From Deltaproteobacteria bacterium (lineage in GTDB: Bacteria > Myxococcota_A > Polyangia > JACPQR01), in NCBI GenBank assembly GCA_016190375.1, contig JACPQR010000025.1:1-48292 (forward strand): DNA of 48,292 nt. Reading direction: 5' to 3'. The position numbers were made by a program, and so were the translations under genes. Shown here piece by piece: positions 21,338 to 30,111 of this stretch; position 1 is the first letter of the stretch, and each line of letters opens with the position of its first letter. The notes under the pieces were generated by a model. The model saw only the letters and a list, made by a program, of their open reading frames with translations, made no database searches and had not been told where the DNA came from.

Positions 21338-23641
21338 TCACGCGCCCGAGCGGCGCCGGACCGCGATGAAGAGCGCGATCGGCAGCCAGGCCCACGAGGG
21401 CAAGAGCGCGCCGCCGCCCGAGCGGCACGAGCAGCCGGCCAGGCCGCCCGGGGCGGGCTCGCGGCCGCCGTCGGAGCCGAAGCCGGGATCGGCGTCGGGT
21501 GCGGCGCCCGCGTCCCGGCCGGGCACGTCGCAGCCTTCGTCGATCTCGCCGTCGCAGTCGTCGTCGATGGCGTTGCACTCCTCCTCGTCGGCGCAGGGCG
21601 GGGGCGCCCGTCCAGCGCGGATGGTCTCGAAGGTGGGCGAGCCGTCCCAGCCGTTTGCGTCCGACCACGCCGGCCCCGCGACCTCGGTCGGGAACCCGGC
21701 GCCGTCCGACAGCCAGCAGCGTAGGCCCGCGGCGGCGCGCGCGCAGATGTCCTCGAGCCCGTCGCCGTTCACGTCCGAGCCACGGATCGTCGAGTAGTAG
21801 CGGATCCGGTTCCAGCCGGACTCGTTGGACAGGCCGGGGCCGGTCACGGGTGTCGCGAATCCCTCGGGACCCCACAGGAAGCACCGGATCCCGGCCTCGG
21901 CGCGCGCGCAGACGTCGAGCGCGCCGTCGCCGTCGATGTCCAGGAGGCGGATGGTCGAGTAGTTCTCGTAGTCGGCCCAGCCGGTGTCGTCGGACCAGCC
22001 CGGCCCGGCGATGGCCTCGCCGAAGCCCTCGCCATTCGACAGGTGGCAACGCCAGCCCGCGGCGGCGCGGGCGCACAGGTCGGCTCGCCCGTCGCCGTCG
22101 ACGTCGGCGAGGCGGATCGTGCTCCAGTACTGGATCGCGCTCCAGCCCGACTCGTCGCTCCAGGCCGGGCCCGCGATCGCCGCACCGAAGCCGTCGCCGC
22201 TCGATCGCCAGCAGGACATCCCGCCGGCCGATCGCGCACAGAGGTCGGAGAGGCCGTCACCGTCGATGTCTCCCATGCGGATCGTTCCGTAGCGCGATGG
22301 ATCCCCCCACCCCGCGCCGTCCGAGAGGTCGCCCGCCGTGATGGGCTCCGCGAACCCCGTGCCGGTCGAGGGATGGCACCGGAAGTCCGAGGCGGACCGG
22401 GCGCAGAGATCGTCCTTCCCGTCTCCGTCGACGTCGGCCAGCCGCAGCGTGCCGTAGTACCTCGGCTGGGCCCATCCGTTCTGGTCCGAGAACGCCGGCC
22501 CTTCGATCTGCGTCGGGAACCCCGCGCCGTCCGAGAGCCAGCAGCGCACTCCCGCATCGGCGCGCGCGCAGAGGTCCGCGCGTCCGTCGCCGTCGACATC
22601 GCCCATCCGCAACGTCGCGTAGTTGGCCGGGTCGGCCCAGCCCGTGTCGTCGCCGAGCGCCGGCCCCGCGATCGTCGCCGTCGAGCCGTCCGCCAGGGAC
22701 AGCGCGCACACGATCCCCGCGCTCGAACGGGCGCAGACGTCCGCGTCGCCATCCCCGTCGACGTCGGATGTCGTGCGCGAGCCCCACGAGTCGGAGTGCA
22801 CCGCGGCCTCCTCCCAGCTCCGGTCACACGAGCCCGGGTCCTCCCGCCCCGCGGCGATGATCGCCAGGTGGTTCGCGACCGTGCGCTGGGAGCCGTCGGA
22901 CGGGTCGTTCAAGACTCCGTTTCCCGCGACCCACATCGTGCTCGAGCCGCCGCCGTCGAGGTTCGTCGCCTCCCACGCGCCGAGCTCGACCATCAAGTCG
23001 CCGAGCTCGCCGCAGGTCATTCCGCGGCTCTGGTCGCTGCGACCGTCGACGACCGCGAGGATCAGCGTGCGTCCGTCCTCCGACAGCCCGCCCGCCGTTC
23101 GCGGATGCCTCGCCGTGCAGAGGTCGCCGCCGTTGTCCACTCTCTCCCCGCCGCGGACGATCGTCGGGTGGCCGGAGACGACCTCCCTCATCCACGACGC
23201 CGGCGGGTCGACCACGTCGCCTGCCCGGGAGACCATCGCTCGACCGCGGCCGAACGCCAGGAAGCCGGAGCCGTTGGTATCCGCCGTGTCGCCCCAGCGC
23301 TCGCCGCGCCCCACCGAGAGGCCGGACGTCCCGTAGCTTTCGTAGGAGAAGAAGTCGCCGTTGATGGCGGCGTCCGCGCCGACGAGATCGGCGAACGAGG
23401 ACACCGTCCTCCTCCGCTCGTCGCTGGCCGTCGCGCGCGCCGAGACGCCTTCGTGGCACAGGTCGACCTCCAGCGCATAGACCCGCAGGGGCGCCGACGT
23501 GCTCCGTTCGAGCTGGCGAACGCCCGGGTGCGGCGTGGACCAGGTGTCGCGCGCCACCGCTCGCGAGGGGATCGCAAGCGCGGCCACGAGTGCCAGGAGA
23601 GGCACCGGGATCCCGGTCGGCCGTGACGGGTCCTTGCGCAT
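21338..23641 (-). CDS. Phosphodiester glycosidase (NAGPA-like) with seven FG-GAP-like repeats and MYXO-CTERM tail
   Basis: The 767-residue exported protein begins MRKDPSRPTGIPVPLLALVA, a Sec signal peptide. The N-terminal 270 residues are the NAGPA/phosphodiester glycosidase domain found in exopolysaccharide proteins, with INGDFFS, GHPTIVRGG and the hallmark NLDGGGSSTMW. Seven repeats of about 58 residues follow, each with a calcium-binding D-x-DGDG loop and a CAR..xG..C pair, for example DVDGDGRADLCARADAGVRC. The end (GCSCRSGGG, hydrophobic WLPIALFIAV, RRR) is a MYXO-CTERM sorting signal, so it is likely surface-anchored. A longer frame from GTG 23767 exists, but ATG 23641 matches the signal peptide. 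It lies downstream of the MFS gene on the same strand. Confidence 0.87.
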   Translation of the reverse strand: MRKDPSRPTGIPVPLLALVAALAIPSRAVARDTWSTPHPGVRQLERSTSAPLRVYALEVDLCHEGVSARATASDERRRTVSSFADLVGADAAINGDFFSYESYGTSGLSVGRGERWGDTADTNGSGFLAFGRGRAMVSRAGDVVDPPASWMREVVSGHPTIVRGGERVDNGGDLCTARHPRTAGGLSEDGRTLILAVVDGRSDQSRGMTCGELGDLMVELGAWEATNLDGGGSSTMWVAGNGVLNDPSDGSQRTVANHLAIIAAGREDPGSCDRSWEEAAVHSDSWGSRTTSDVDGDGDADVCARSSAGIVCALSLADGSTATIAGPALGDDTGWADPANYATLRMGDVDGDGRADLCARADAGVRCWLSDGAGFPTQIEGPAFSDQNGWAQPRYYGTLRLADVDGDGKDDLCARSASDFRCHPSTGTGFAEPITAGDLSDGAGWGDPSRYGTIRMGDIDGDGLSDLCARSAGGMSCWRSSGDGFGAAIAGPAWSDESGWSAIQYWSTIRLADVDGDGRADLCARAAAGWRCHLSNGEGFGEAIAGPGWSDDTGWADYENYSTIRLLDIDGDGALDVCARAEAGIRCFLWGPEGFATPVTGPGLSNESGWNRIRYYSTIRGSDVNGDGLEDICARAAAGLRCWLSDGAGFPTEVAGPAWSDANGWDGSPTFETIRAGRAPPPCADEEECNAIDDDCDGEIDEGCDVPGRDAGAAPDADPGFGSDGGREPAPGGLAGCSCRSGGGALLPSWAWLPIALFIAVRRRSGA

Positions 23642-23768
23642 TCCGCGGGTGGCCGGCAGGCGCTGCAAGGGGCGCGCCAGAGTCTCGTCCAGGTTCTCGC
23701 CGATCGATCGCCCGGAGTGCGCCGGCCGGCGGAGCCACTGATGGGAATCGCAGTCCCCGCCGAGCACT

Positions 23769-24962
23769 CTAGTTCACCTGCGCTCGCTGGCCTCTCACCA
23801 GCGTCGCGAGGAGCACGGCCGCGACCAGGGCCAGGACCGCGCCGGTCCCGAAGGCCGCCGCGCTGCTCCACCTCTGCCAGATCGCGCCGAAGACGATGCT
23901 CGCCGGCAGCGCGCCGAGCCCGACGGTCGCGTGAAAGAGCCCGAAGGCGCGGCCTCGCGACTCGGCGGGCACGAGCTCGGCGCAGAGCGCCTTCTCCGCC
24001 CCTTCGGTCAGCGCGAAGTAGACGCCGTACAGGCCGAAGACGCCCCAGATCGCGAGCTGGCCGCCCGCGACCGCGAACAGGCCGTAGCACGCCGCGTAGA
24101 CGGTCCAGCCCGCGGCGATGGTCCTCTTGCGGCCGAGCCTGTCCGAGAGCCCACCGAACCACGTCGAGAGCGCCGACTTCACGACGTGAAGCGCGACCCA
24201 GATCAGCGGGAGCTGGATCGCGGGCACGCCTTCCTCCGATGCGCGCAGGAGGAGGAACGCGTCCGACGAGTTTCCGAGCGTGAAGACGAGAAGGACGGCG
24301 AGGTACTTGCGGAACTGCGGTCCGAGCGGCGCCGCGGTCTCGTGCGGCCGAGGCTCGGCGCGCTCCGCGCGCTTGGGCTCGACGAGGCCGAAGACGAGCG
24401 CGAGCATCGCCAGCACACCGGGCACGGCCGCGCACGCGAACACGATGCGGAGGCTTCGCTCGCCCGGTCCCAGCACATGAAGGAGCGCGATCGCCACGAG
24501 TGGGCCGATCACGGCGCCCGTATGGTCCATCGCGCGGTGGAACCCGAACGCGCGACCGCGGGTCTGGGGGGTCGTGACGTCGGCGACGACCGCGTCGCGC
24601 GGGCTGGTTCGCAGGCCCTTTCCGACGCGGTCCGTGATCCGGACGGCCAGCACGTGCCACGGCGAGGTGGCGATCGCGACCAGGGGCCTCGCGATGGCCG
24701 AGAGGGCATATCCCAGGACGACGAGGGGCTTGCGGTGAGCCAGCCGATCCGCCCAGATCCCCGACACGAGCTTGAGCAGGCTGGCCGTGGCCTCGGCTGC
24801 TCCCTCGATGGCGCCGAGGAACGCCGGACCCGCCCCGAGGACCGTCGCGATGTACGCCGGCAGGAGCGGATAGATCATCTCGCTCGATGCGTCGGTGAAC
24901 AGACTCGTGAGCCCGAGCACGAAGACCGCTTTGGGAAGCCGCCGCGTCGGAGTCTCGCTCAC
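23769..24962 (-). CDS. MFS transporter
   Basis: A 397-residue inner-membrane protein with about 12 transmembrane segments in the major facilitator pattern. The loop-2/3 motif appears as GIWADRLAHRKPLVVLGYAL and its C-terminal counterpart as GGLSDRLGRKRTIAAGW. The VGKGLRTSPRDA segment resembles a subgroup of uncharacterised efflux-type MFS proteins. The substrate is not predictable. The GTG start is only 23 nt from the divergent TTG of the RlmI-like gene. A -10 box TAGCAT ends 6 nt before the GTG, suggesting a leaderless message. Confidence 0.9.
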   Translation of the reverse strand: MSETPTRRLPKAVFVLGLTSLFTDASSEMIYPLLPAYIATVLGAGPAFLGAIEGAAEATASLLKLVSGIWADRLAHRKPLVVLGYALSAIARPLVAIATSPWHVLAVRITDRVGKGLRTSPRDAVVADVTTPQTRGRAFGFHRAMDHTGAVIGPLVAIALLHVLGPGERSLRIVFACAAVPGVLAMLALVFGLVEPKRAERAEPRPHETAAPLGPQFRKYLAVLLVFTLGNSSDAFLLLRASEEGVPAIQLPLIWVALHVVKSALSTWFGGLSDRLGRKRTIAAGWTVYAACYGLFAVAGGQLAIWGVFGLYGVYFALTEGAEKALCAELVPAESRGRAFGLFHATVGLGALPASIVFGAIWQRWSSAAAFGTGAVLALVAAVLLATLVRGQRAQVN

Positions 24963-24967
24963 GCCGC

Positions 24968-24974
24968 TATGCTA
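24968..24974. promoter_or_regulatory. Shared bidirectional -10 element (TATGCTA)
   Basis: Only 23 nt separate the divergent GTG (24962, MFS) and TTG (24986, RlmI-like). Within them TATGCT (24968-24973) reads as a -10 toward rlmI. The same bases on the other strand, TAGCAT (24974-24969), read as a -10 toward the MFS gene. Both -35 regions would lie inside the opposite coding sequence and neither is strong. Overlapping symmetric -10 boxes can drive divergent transcription. Confidence 0.45.
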
Positions 24975-24985
24975 GCCTGGCCGCC

Positions 24986-26146
24986 TTGCCGAAGTTGAGG
25001 AAGGATCTGTCCCGAGCGATCGCTCGGGGCCACCCGTGGATCTACGCCGAGGCCTTCGTCCCCGAGGGTCCCGGGCAATCCGGGGCGATCGTCGACGTCG
25101 CAGACGCATCCGGCCGCTTCGTCGCGCGCGGCGTCCTCGACCCTTCGTCGCCGATCCGGGTTCGCGTCCTGACGACCGACGATCGCGAGGCGATCGACGC
25201 AGCGCTCGTCGACCGGAGAGTCGCTCGCGCGCTGGCCCTGCGGCGGCGCGTGCTCCCCGCCGGCACCGACGCGCTCAGGCTGGTCCACGGCGAGGCGGAC
25301 CTCTTGCCCGGCGTGGTCTGCGATCGCTACGCGGACACGCTGGTCCTCCGCTACGACGCCGAAGCGGTCCGTCGGGCCCTGGGGCGGCTCGTCGTCGGTG
25401 CGCTCGAGAGAGCCTTGCCGGGCCTGCGGATCATCGAACGGAGGCCCGAGGAGCGGGGCCGCGAGCCGGAGCTCGTCCGTGGAACGCCGCCGCCCGACAC
25501 CATCGAGGTCCACGAGGGTTCGGTGCGCTTCCTCGTCGACGTGCGGCGTGGCCAGAAGACCGGCCTTTACCTCGACCAGCGGGAGAGCCACCAGCGGGTC
25601 GCCGGGCTCTGTACCGGCGCGAGCGTCCTCGACCTCTTCTCGTACGTCGGCGGTTTCGGCCTTCACGCCGCGGCAGCCGGCGCGCGGCACGTCACGTGCG
25701 TCGACGCGGCCGCACCGGCGCTCGAGGCGGCGCGGCGGAACTTCGCGGCCAACGCCGTCGACCCCGAGAAGCACGCGTTCGTCGCGGCCGACTCGCTCCG
25801 CCTTGCCGCCGATTACCGCCGCGAAGGCCGGACCTTCGACGTGGTCGTCGCCGACCCGCCGAGCTTCGCCCCTTCCGAGCGCGCCGTGCCCAAGGCACTC
25901 AAGGCGTACGGGAGCCTCCTCGGCAACGCCGCGGCGCTGGTCGCGGAAGGGGGCATCCTGGTCGCCGCCTCCTGCTCGAGCCACGTCACCGAGGCCGCCT
26001 TCCTCGGCACGGCCGCCGGCGCCGCGGCCGCCGCCGGAAAGCTGTTGCAGATCGTGGAGCTCAGGGGCGCGGGACCGGACCACCCCGTCATCGTCTCGTT
26101 CCCCGAGGGCCGCTACCTGAAGGTGCTCGTCGCCGTCGTGAGCTGA
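24986..26146 (+). CDS. RlmI-like 23S rRNA cytosine-C5 methyltransferase
   Basis: RlmI methylates cytosine 1962 of 23S rRNA using S-adenosylmethionine. The 386 residues fit the family length of about 396. The PUA-like N-terminus (LPKLRKDLSRAIARGHPWIY) includes the conserved HPWIY. The central LDLFSYVGGFGLHAAAAGA is the SAM-binding loop. VVADPPSFAPS and SCSS near 310 hold the conserved Asp-Pro-Pro and the cysteine used by m5C enzymes. It starts with TTG because no ATG or GTG is in frame before the HPWIY motif and the family N-terminus begins here. The substrate base is inferred from homology only. Confidence 0.88.
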   Translation: MPKLRKDLSRAIARGHPWIYAEAFVPEGPGQSGAIVDVADASGRFVARGVLDPSSPIRVRVLTTDDREAIDAALVDRRVARALALRRRVLPAGTDALRLVHGEADLLPGVVCDRYADTLVLRYDAEAVRRALGRLVVGALERALPGLRIIERRPEERGREPELVRGTPPPDTIEVHEGSVRFLVDVRRGQKTGLYLDQRESHQRVAGLCTGASVLDLFSYVGGFGLHAAAAGARHVTCVDAAAPALEAARRNFAANAVDPEKHAFVAADSLRLAADYRREGRTFDVVVADPPSFAPSERAVPKALKAYGSLLGNAAALVAEGGILVAASCSSHVTEAAFLGTAAGAAAAAGKLLQIVELRGAGPDHPVIVSFPEGRYLKVLVAVVS

Positions 26147-26198
26147 GATCGGCCGCGATTTTCCGAAGATCGCGCGGTGTGGACAAGGGTGCCGCTCC

Positions 26199-26228
26199 TT
26201 GACGCCGGATGCCCCCCGCGCTTACGAT
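26199..26228 (+). promoter_or_regulatory. Promoter TTGACG-N18-TACGAT upstream of the TPR gene
   Basis: TTGACG (26199-26204) matches the sigma-70 -35 at five of six positions. TACGAT (26223-26228) follows after 18 nt. Transcription would begin near 26235 and give a 67-nt leader before GTG 26302. This also argues against the in-frame ATG at 26209, which would lie between the two boxes. Confidence 0.5.
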
Positions 26229-26301
26229 TTGCGGGCCACCTGGATCCGGGTTTTCACGGCGAAGTGCCGTCAAGGCCGCCGGATCGGGATTGGTCCCGTC
26301 A

Positions 26302-29136
26302 GTGGCCATAAACAAGAACAAGGCGATCGCGGCCGCCCAGAAGTTCATCCAGAAGGGGCAGCTCGACAAGGCCATCCAGGAGTACCTGCGCGTCGTGCAG
26401 GAGGAGCCCCAGGACGTACGCACCTGGCTGAAGATCGGCGACCTGTACGCGAAGAAGGGCGCGCGCTCGGATGCGACGCAGACCTACATCAAGGTCGCGG
26501 AGTTCTACTCGCAGCAAGGCTTCTATCTGAAGGCAGTCGCGGTCTACAAGCAGATCCTCAAGCTCGACCCGTCGCTATTCGTCGTCAACCTCAAGCTGGC
26601 GGAGCTCTACCAGCAGCTCGGGCTGGTCGCCGACGCCCTCGGGCAGTTCGAGCTCGTGGCGGCCCACCACCAGCGGGCGGGCCAGGATCGCGACGCGATC
26701 GAGGCTCTCAAGAAGGCGGCCGAGCTCGACCCGCAGAACGTCGCGAGCCAGATCAAGCTCGCCGAGCTCTACTCGAAGGAGGGTCAGAACGATCTCGCGG
26801 TCGCCGGCTTCCGGAGAGCATGCGAGCTCCTCGAGCAGCAGGAGCGCCACGACGACTACCTGAAGGTCGGCGAGCGCCTCCTCTTCCACAAGCCGGAAGA
26901 GGTGACCGTCGCTCGTCGAATGGCGAACCTCTACCTCGGGCGGCGAGACACGAAGCGCGCGCTGGCCAAGATCCAGCTCTGCATCAAGGCCGACCCGCGC
27001 GACACGGACACCCTCGAGCTGCTGGCGAACGCGTTCCGCGAGCTCGGGCAGATCCCGAAGACGGTCTCGGTCTACAAGGAGATCGCCCGCGTCCATCAGG
27101 AGCAGGGCAAGTCCGTCGAGCGCCTGGCGGTCTACAAGCGCGTCCTCGAGCTCGCACCGGACGATCCCGACGCCCGCGAGGCGCTCGGGATGGGAGCTCG
27201 CACCGCGGCGCCCAAGGCCCGAGAGGCGCAGCCTGGCGGCTCCGAGGCGCGCAAGGCGCCACCGCGTCCGACGTCCTCGTCTCCTCCGGCCATGCCGGCG
27301 GGCCGCGTGGCGGTCCCGATCCCCGGCCCACAGCGGGAGAGGGTCGGGTTCCCTCCCATTGGCCGCGTCGCGACCCCGATTGCGCCGGAGCCCGCGCCGT
27401 TCGAGACCGGTGACTCGATCGAGTCCGTCAGCGACGAGGACCTCGTCCCCGAGGATCTCGAGCCCATCGAGCCGCTCGTTCTGGAGGCCTCGAGCCCGTC
27501 GTTCGAGAGCGCGCCCGAGATCATCGAGGAGGACCTGTCGGACACGGGCGGCGGCCCGCCGGTGCCGGTCGAGGAGGTCGACTCCTACGCGGCCGCGGAG
27601 CCCGCCATCGCGGTCGAGCACGAGATCGGGCGGATCCTCACGGAGACCGACGTCTTCATCAAGTACGGGCTGCGCGACAAGGCAATCGAGCACCTGACTC
27701 GCGTCTTCGATCTCGACCCGAACCACTTCGAGGCGCGCGAGAAGCTCAAGGACCTGTATCTCGAGACGGGAAACGAGGAGGCCGCCGTCGCCGAGCTGTG
27801 GAGGCTCGTCGACCTGTTCGCCCCGACGCAACCGCAGGGCGCCGCGTACTACCTGCGAGAGATCCTCACGGTGACTCCGCGCGACGGACGCGCGCTCCAG
27901 ATGCTGGCCGAGATGGGTCACACTCCCGAATCGATCGGGCTTCCTTCGCTGGTCTTCCCGGGGGAGGAGGCTCGGGGCTCGATCACCGACCCCGAGCTCG
28001 ACGAGCGGCACAGCTCGATGAGACTCTCGGCGGAGGCGCCGTTCTCCTTCGGCGACGAGGCCACCATCGGCCATGACGGGATGGCGATCCCCGAGGCCTT
28101 CGAGCTCGAGGAGCCCGACATCGGGCTGGGCGGCGCCGACTTCCGCCCGGCCGAGCCTTCGCGTCCAGGGACGGACCCGTCCGGTCCGCCGATGCGCCAG
28201 ACGGTCGAGCTGGGCGACGAGACCGACCGAGGCGGCCAGGCCTTCGGACGAGACGGCTCGGTCGGCCGCTGGGGCTCGAGCTCGGGCCTGGGCACTGGCG
28301 GCAAGGTGATTCCGTTTCCGAGCGCCGCGGCCGGCGGAACCGCGCCGTCGCTCGAGCCTCCCCCCTCGGGAATGGAGGTCGAGGAGGGTCTGGAGGAAGC
28401 GGAGTTCTTCCTGGCGCAGGGTCTGGTCGACGAGGCGCGGACCATCCTCGACGAGCTCGAGCGCACGCACCCCACGAACGCGATCGTGCGAGAACGTCTG
28501 GCGGAGCTCCGCGAGATGAGCGGCGAGCCCTCCGAGGGCGAGCAGCTCGACGAGTCGTTCGAGCTCGCCGCGAAGCTGGCGGAGGAGCTGGGCGCCGGGC
28601 CCATCGCGGAGGGCTCCGAGGGCGGCCAGATCCTCGACGTCGAGCAGGTCTTCGAGCAGTTCAAGCACGGCATCGAGGCGGACGTCGGCATCGAGGACTC
28701 CGACACGCACTTCGACCTCGGCATCGCCTACAAGGAGATGGGCCTGCTCGACGACGCCATCCACGAGTTCCAGGTCTCGATGCGCGCCTCCCAGAAGGAG
28801 TGCATCTGCAACACGATGATCGGCCTCTGCCACCTCGAGAAGGGCGCCTACTCGGAGGCGATCGGCGCCTTCAAGAGGGGCCTGTACGTCGAGCAGAAGA
28901 CCGAGCGCGAGGAGCTGGGCCTGTACTTCGAGCTCGGCAACGCCTACGAGCTCCTCGACGACGCCCGCGAGGCCCTCTACTACTACCAGAAGGTCCTCAA
29001 GCGCGACTCCGACTTCCGCGACGTCAAGGGCAAGATCCGCGCGCTCACCCAGCCGCGCGGCGGCGCCGCCAAGCCCGCCGTCCACGAAGACGACGTCGAC
29101 AAGGCGTTCGACGACCTCCTCTCGTCGCGGAAGTAG
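26302..29136 (+). CDS. Large tetratricopeptide repeat protein
   Basis: The 944-residue cytoplasmic protein starts VAINKNKAIAAAQKFIQKGQ, the usual opening of a myxobacterial TPR family. About eight TPR units fill residues 1-310 (for example LKLAELYQQLGLVADALGQF). A Pro/Ala/Ser-rich linker of about 130 residues follows, then further TPR pairs near 450-560, an acidic disordered stretch, and a C-terminal TPR block (THFDLGIAYKEMGLLDDAIH onward). It probably scaffolds a protein complex; partners are unknown. GTG 26302 is chosen over ATG 26209 because a sigma-70-type promoter overlaps the latter and the family begins at VAINKNK. No enzyme domain is present. Confidence 0.87.
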   Translation: MAINKNKAIAAAQKFIQKGQLDKAIQEYLRVVQEEPQDVRTWLKIGDLYAKKGARSDATQTYIKVAEFYSQQGFYLKAVAVYKQILKLDPSLFVVNLKLAELYQQLGLVADALGQFELVAAHHQRAGQDRDAIEALKKAAELDPQNVASQIKLAELYSKEGQNDLAVAGFRRACELLEQQERHDDYLKVGERLLFHKPEEVTVARRMANLYLGRRDTKRALAKIQLCIKADPRDTDTLELLANAFRELGQIPKTVSVYKEIARVHQEQGKSVERLAVYKRVLELAPDDPDAREALGMGARTAAPKAREAQPGGSEARKAPPRPTSSSPPAMPAGRVAVPIPGPQRERVGFPPIGRVATPIAPEPAPFETGDSIESVSDEDLVPEDLEPIEPLVLEASSPSFESAPEIIEEDLSDTGGGPPVPVEEVDSYAAAEPAIAVEHEIGRILTETDVFIKYGLRDKAIEHLTRVFDLDPNHFEAREKLKDLYLETGNEEAAVAELWRLVDLFAPTQPQGAAYYLREILTVTPRDGRALQMLAEMGHTPESIGLPSLVFPGEEARGSITDPELDERHSSMRLSAEAPFSFGDEATIGHDGMAIPEAFELEEPDIGLGGADFRPAEPSRPGTDPSGPPMRQTVELGDETDRGGQAFGRDGSVGRWGSSSGLGTGGKVIPFPSAAAGGTAPSLEPPPSGMEVEEGLEEAEFFLAQGLVDEARTILDELERTHPTNAIVRERLAELREMSGEPSEGEQLDESFELAAKLAEELGAGPIAEGSEGGQILDVEQVFEQFKHGIEADVGIEDSDTHFDLGIAYKEMGLLDDAIHEFQVSMRASQKECICNTMIGLCHLEKGAYSEAIGAFKRGLYVEQKTEREELGLYFELGNAYELLDDAREALYYYQKVLKRDSDFRDVKGKIRALTQPRGGAAKPAVHEDDVDKAFDDLLSSRK

Positions 29137-29159
29137 GCGTACAACCGCGGACGAGATCG

Positions 29160-30077
29160 CTACCTCGGCGCCGCGAGCAGCTCCACCGAGCTCGCGGTCG
29201 AGCCTCGCGACGAGTAGACGGTGCCGCCGCCGATGGCGACCAGGTTGCCGCGCGAGACGCATTGGGCCGCGCCGTCCGCCTTCGCGATGCGATGGACGCC
29301 CTGAGACGTCGCGACGTAGAGGTGGCGGCCGCTCTCGGCGAGGGCCAGGAGAGGCGCGTCGGAGCTGAACAGGTCTCGGGCCGGAGCACCGCCGACCTTG
29401 CGGCGGATTCGCACCGCCGAGCCGGCGAGCCAGTAGACGTTCGCATCGTCGACGGCGACGGATTGGGGCGTCGTCTCGCTCGATGCAAAGACCTCCGGGG
29501 CGCCGCCGGACGGCGGGATTCGGAGGACCTCGCCGCGGATCGGCTCGGTCCAGAAGATGCCGGTGGAGCCGACTGCTATCTGGCTGCCCACCCTGATGTC
29601 CTCGCGGCCGTGCCTGAATGCGACGATGGCGTCTCCGCCGCCGGCGGGTGCCCGCATCGCATTGCCTCCCGCAGCCCAGTAGACGACGCCGGCACGGACG
29701 ACGAGGTTGTCGGGCGAATCGGAGTCGAGGCCGGTCACCTGCTCTGCCGGGCCGCCGTCCTTGGGGACTCGCATGATGGCCGAGCCGAGGTTGATCCAGT
29801 AGACGTGCGTCTCGTCGACGGCGCAGCCGCGCATGGCGCGAGGCTGGCGGTCTGCGAGGACGGTGAGGCGCCCCGTATGCCCGTCGACGCGCAGCACCCG
29901 CCCCTCCTGGTCGGTGTCGCGGTAGACGATCCAGTACGCCGCGTGGGCGTCGGCGCAGATCCCTCCCGAGACGCCCTGCTGGCTGGCCAGCGTTCGGGGC
30001 TCGGGCTGCTCCGGTGCCTTCTGACCGCACGCCATCACCGCGATGGCGAGCCACTTCCCCTCAACGTCGAACCTCAT
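29160..30077 (-). CDS. Beta-propeller lipoprotein
   Basis: A 305-residue product with signal peptide ending VMAC (Cys17). The rest consists of six or so repeats of the type VYWINLGSAIMRVPKDGGPA, VYWAAGGNAMRAPAGGG and VYWLAGSAVRIRRKVGGAP. Each has the V-Y-W strand and GG turn of an NHL/DUF5050-like propeller. Such proteins are frequent single-gene lipoproteins in myxobacteria with no known role. GGGAGGGAGG precedes the ATG. It starts 34 nt after the giant kinase stop and is likely cotranscribed with it, so it might be a periplasmic partner of that signalling gene (inference). Confidence 0.85.
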   Translation of the reverse strand: MRFDVEGKWLAIAVMACGQKAPEQPEPRTLASQQGVSGGICADAHAAYWIVYRDTDQEGRVLRVDGHTGRLTVLADRQPRAMRGCAVDETHVYWINLGSAIMRVPKDGGPAEQVTGLDSDSPDNLVVRAGVVYWAAGGNAMRAPAGGGDAIVAFRHGREDIRVGSQIAVGSTGIFWTEPIRGEVLRIPPSGGAPEVFASSETTPQSVAVDDANVYWLAGSAVRIRRKVGGAPARDLFSSDAPLLALAESGRHLYVATSQGVHRIAKADGAAQCVSRGNLVAIGGGTVYSSRGSTASSVELLAAPR

Positions 30078-30111
30078 CGCTCGCCTCCCTCCCCTTGCGC
30101 GCCATCTGGGC

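Noticed and set aside
23642..23767. N-terminal 42-codon extension of the phosphodiester glycosidase
   Set aside because: It begins with GTG but would put a charged segment before a clear signal peptide that has its own ATG at 23641; it remains possible only as a very long n-region.
26575..30054. Very long minus-strand open frame of over 1100 codons opposite the TPR protein
   Set aside because: It is the mirror of a GC-rich gene: Leu/Glu/Arg/Val-rich low-complexity translation, no start signal and no recognisable domain, while the plus strand encodes clear TPRs.
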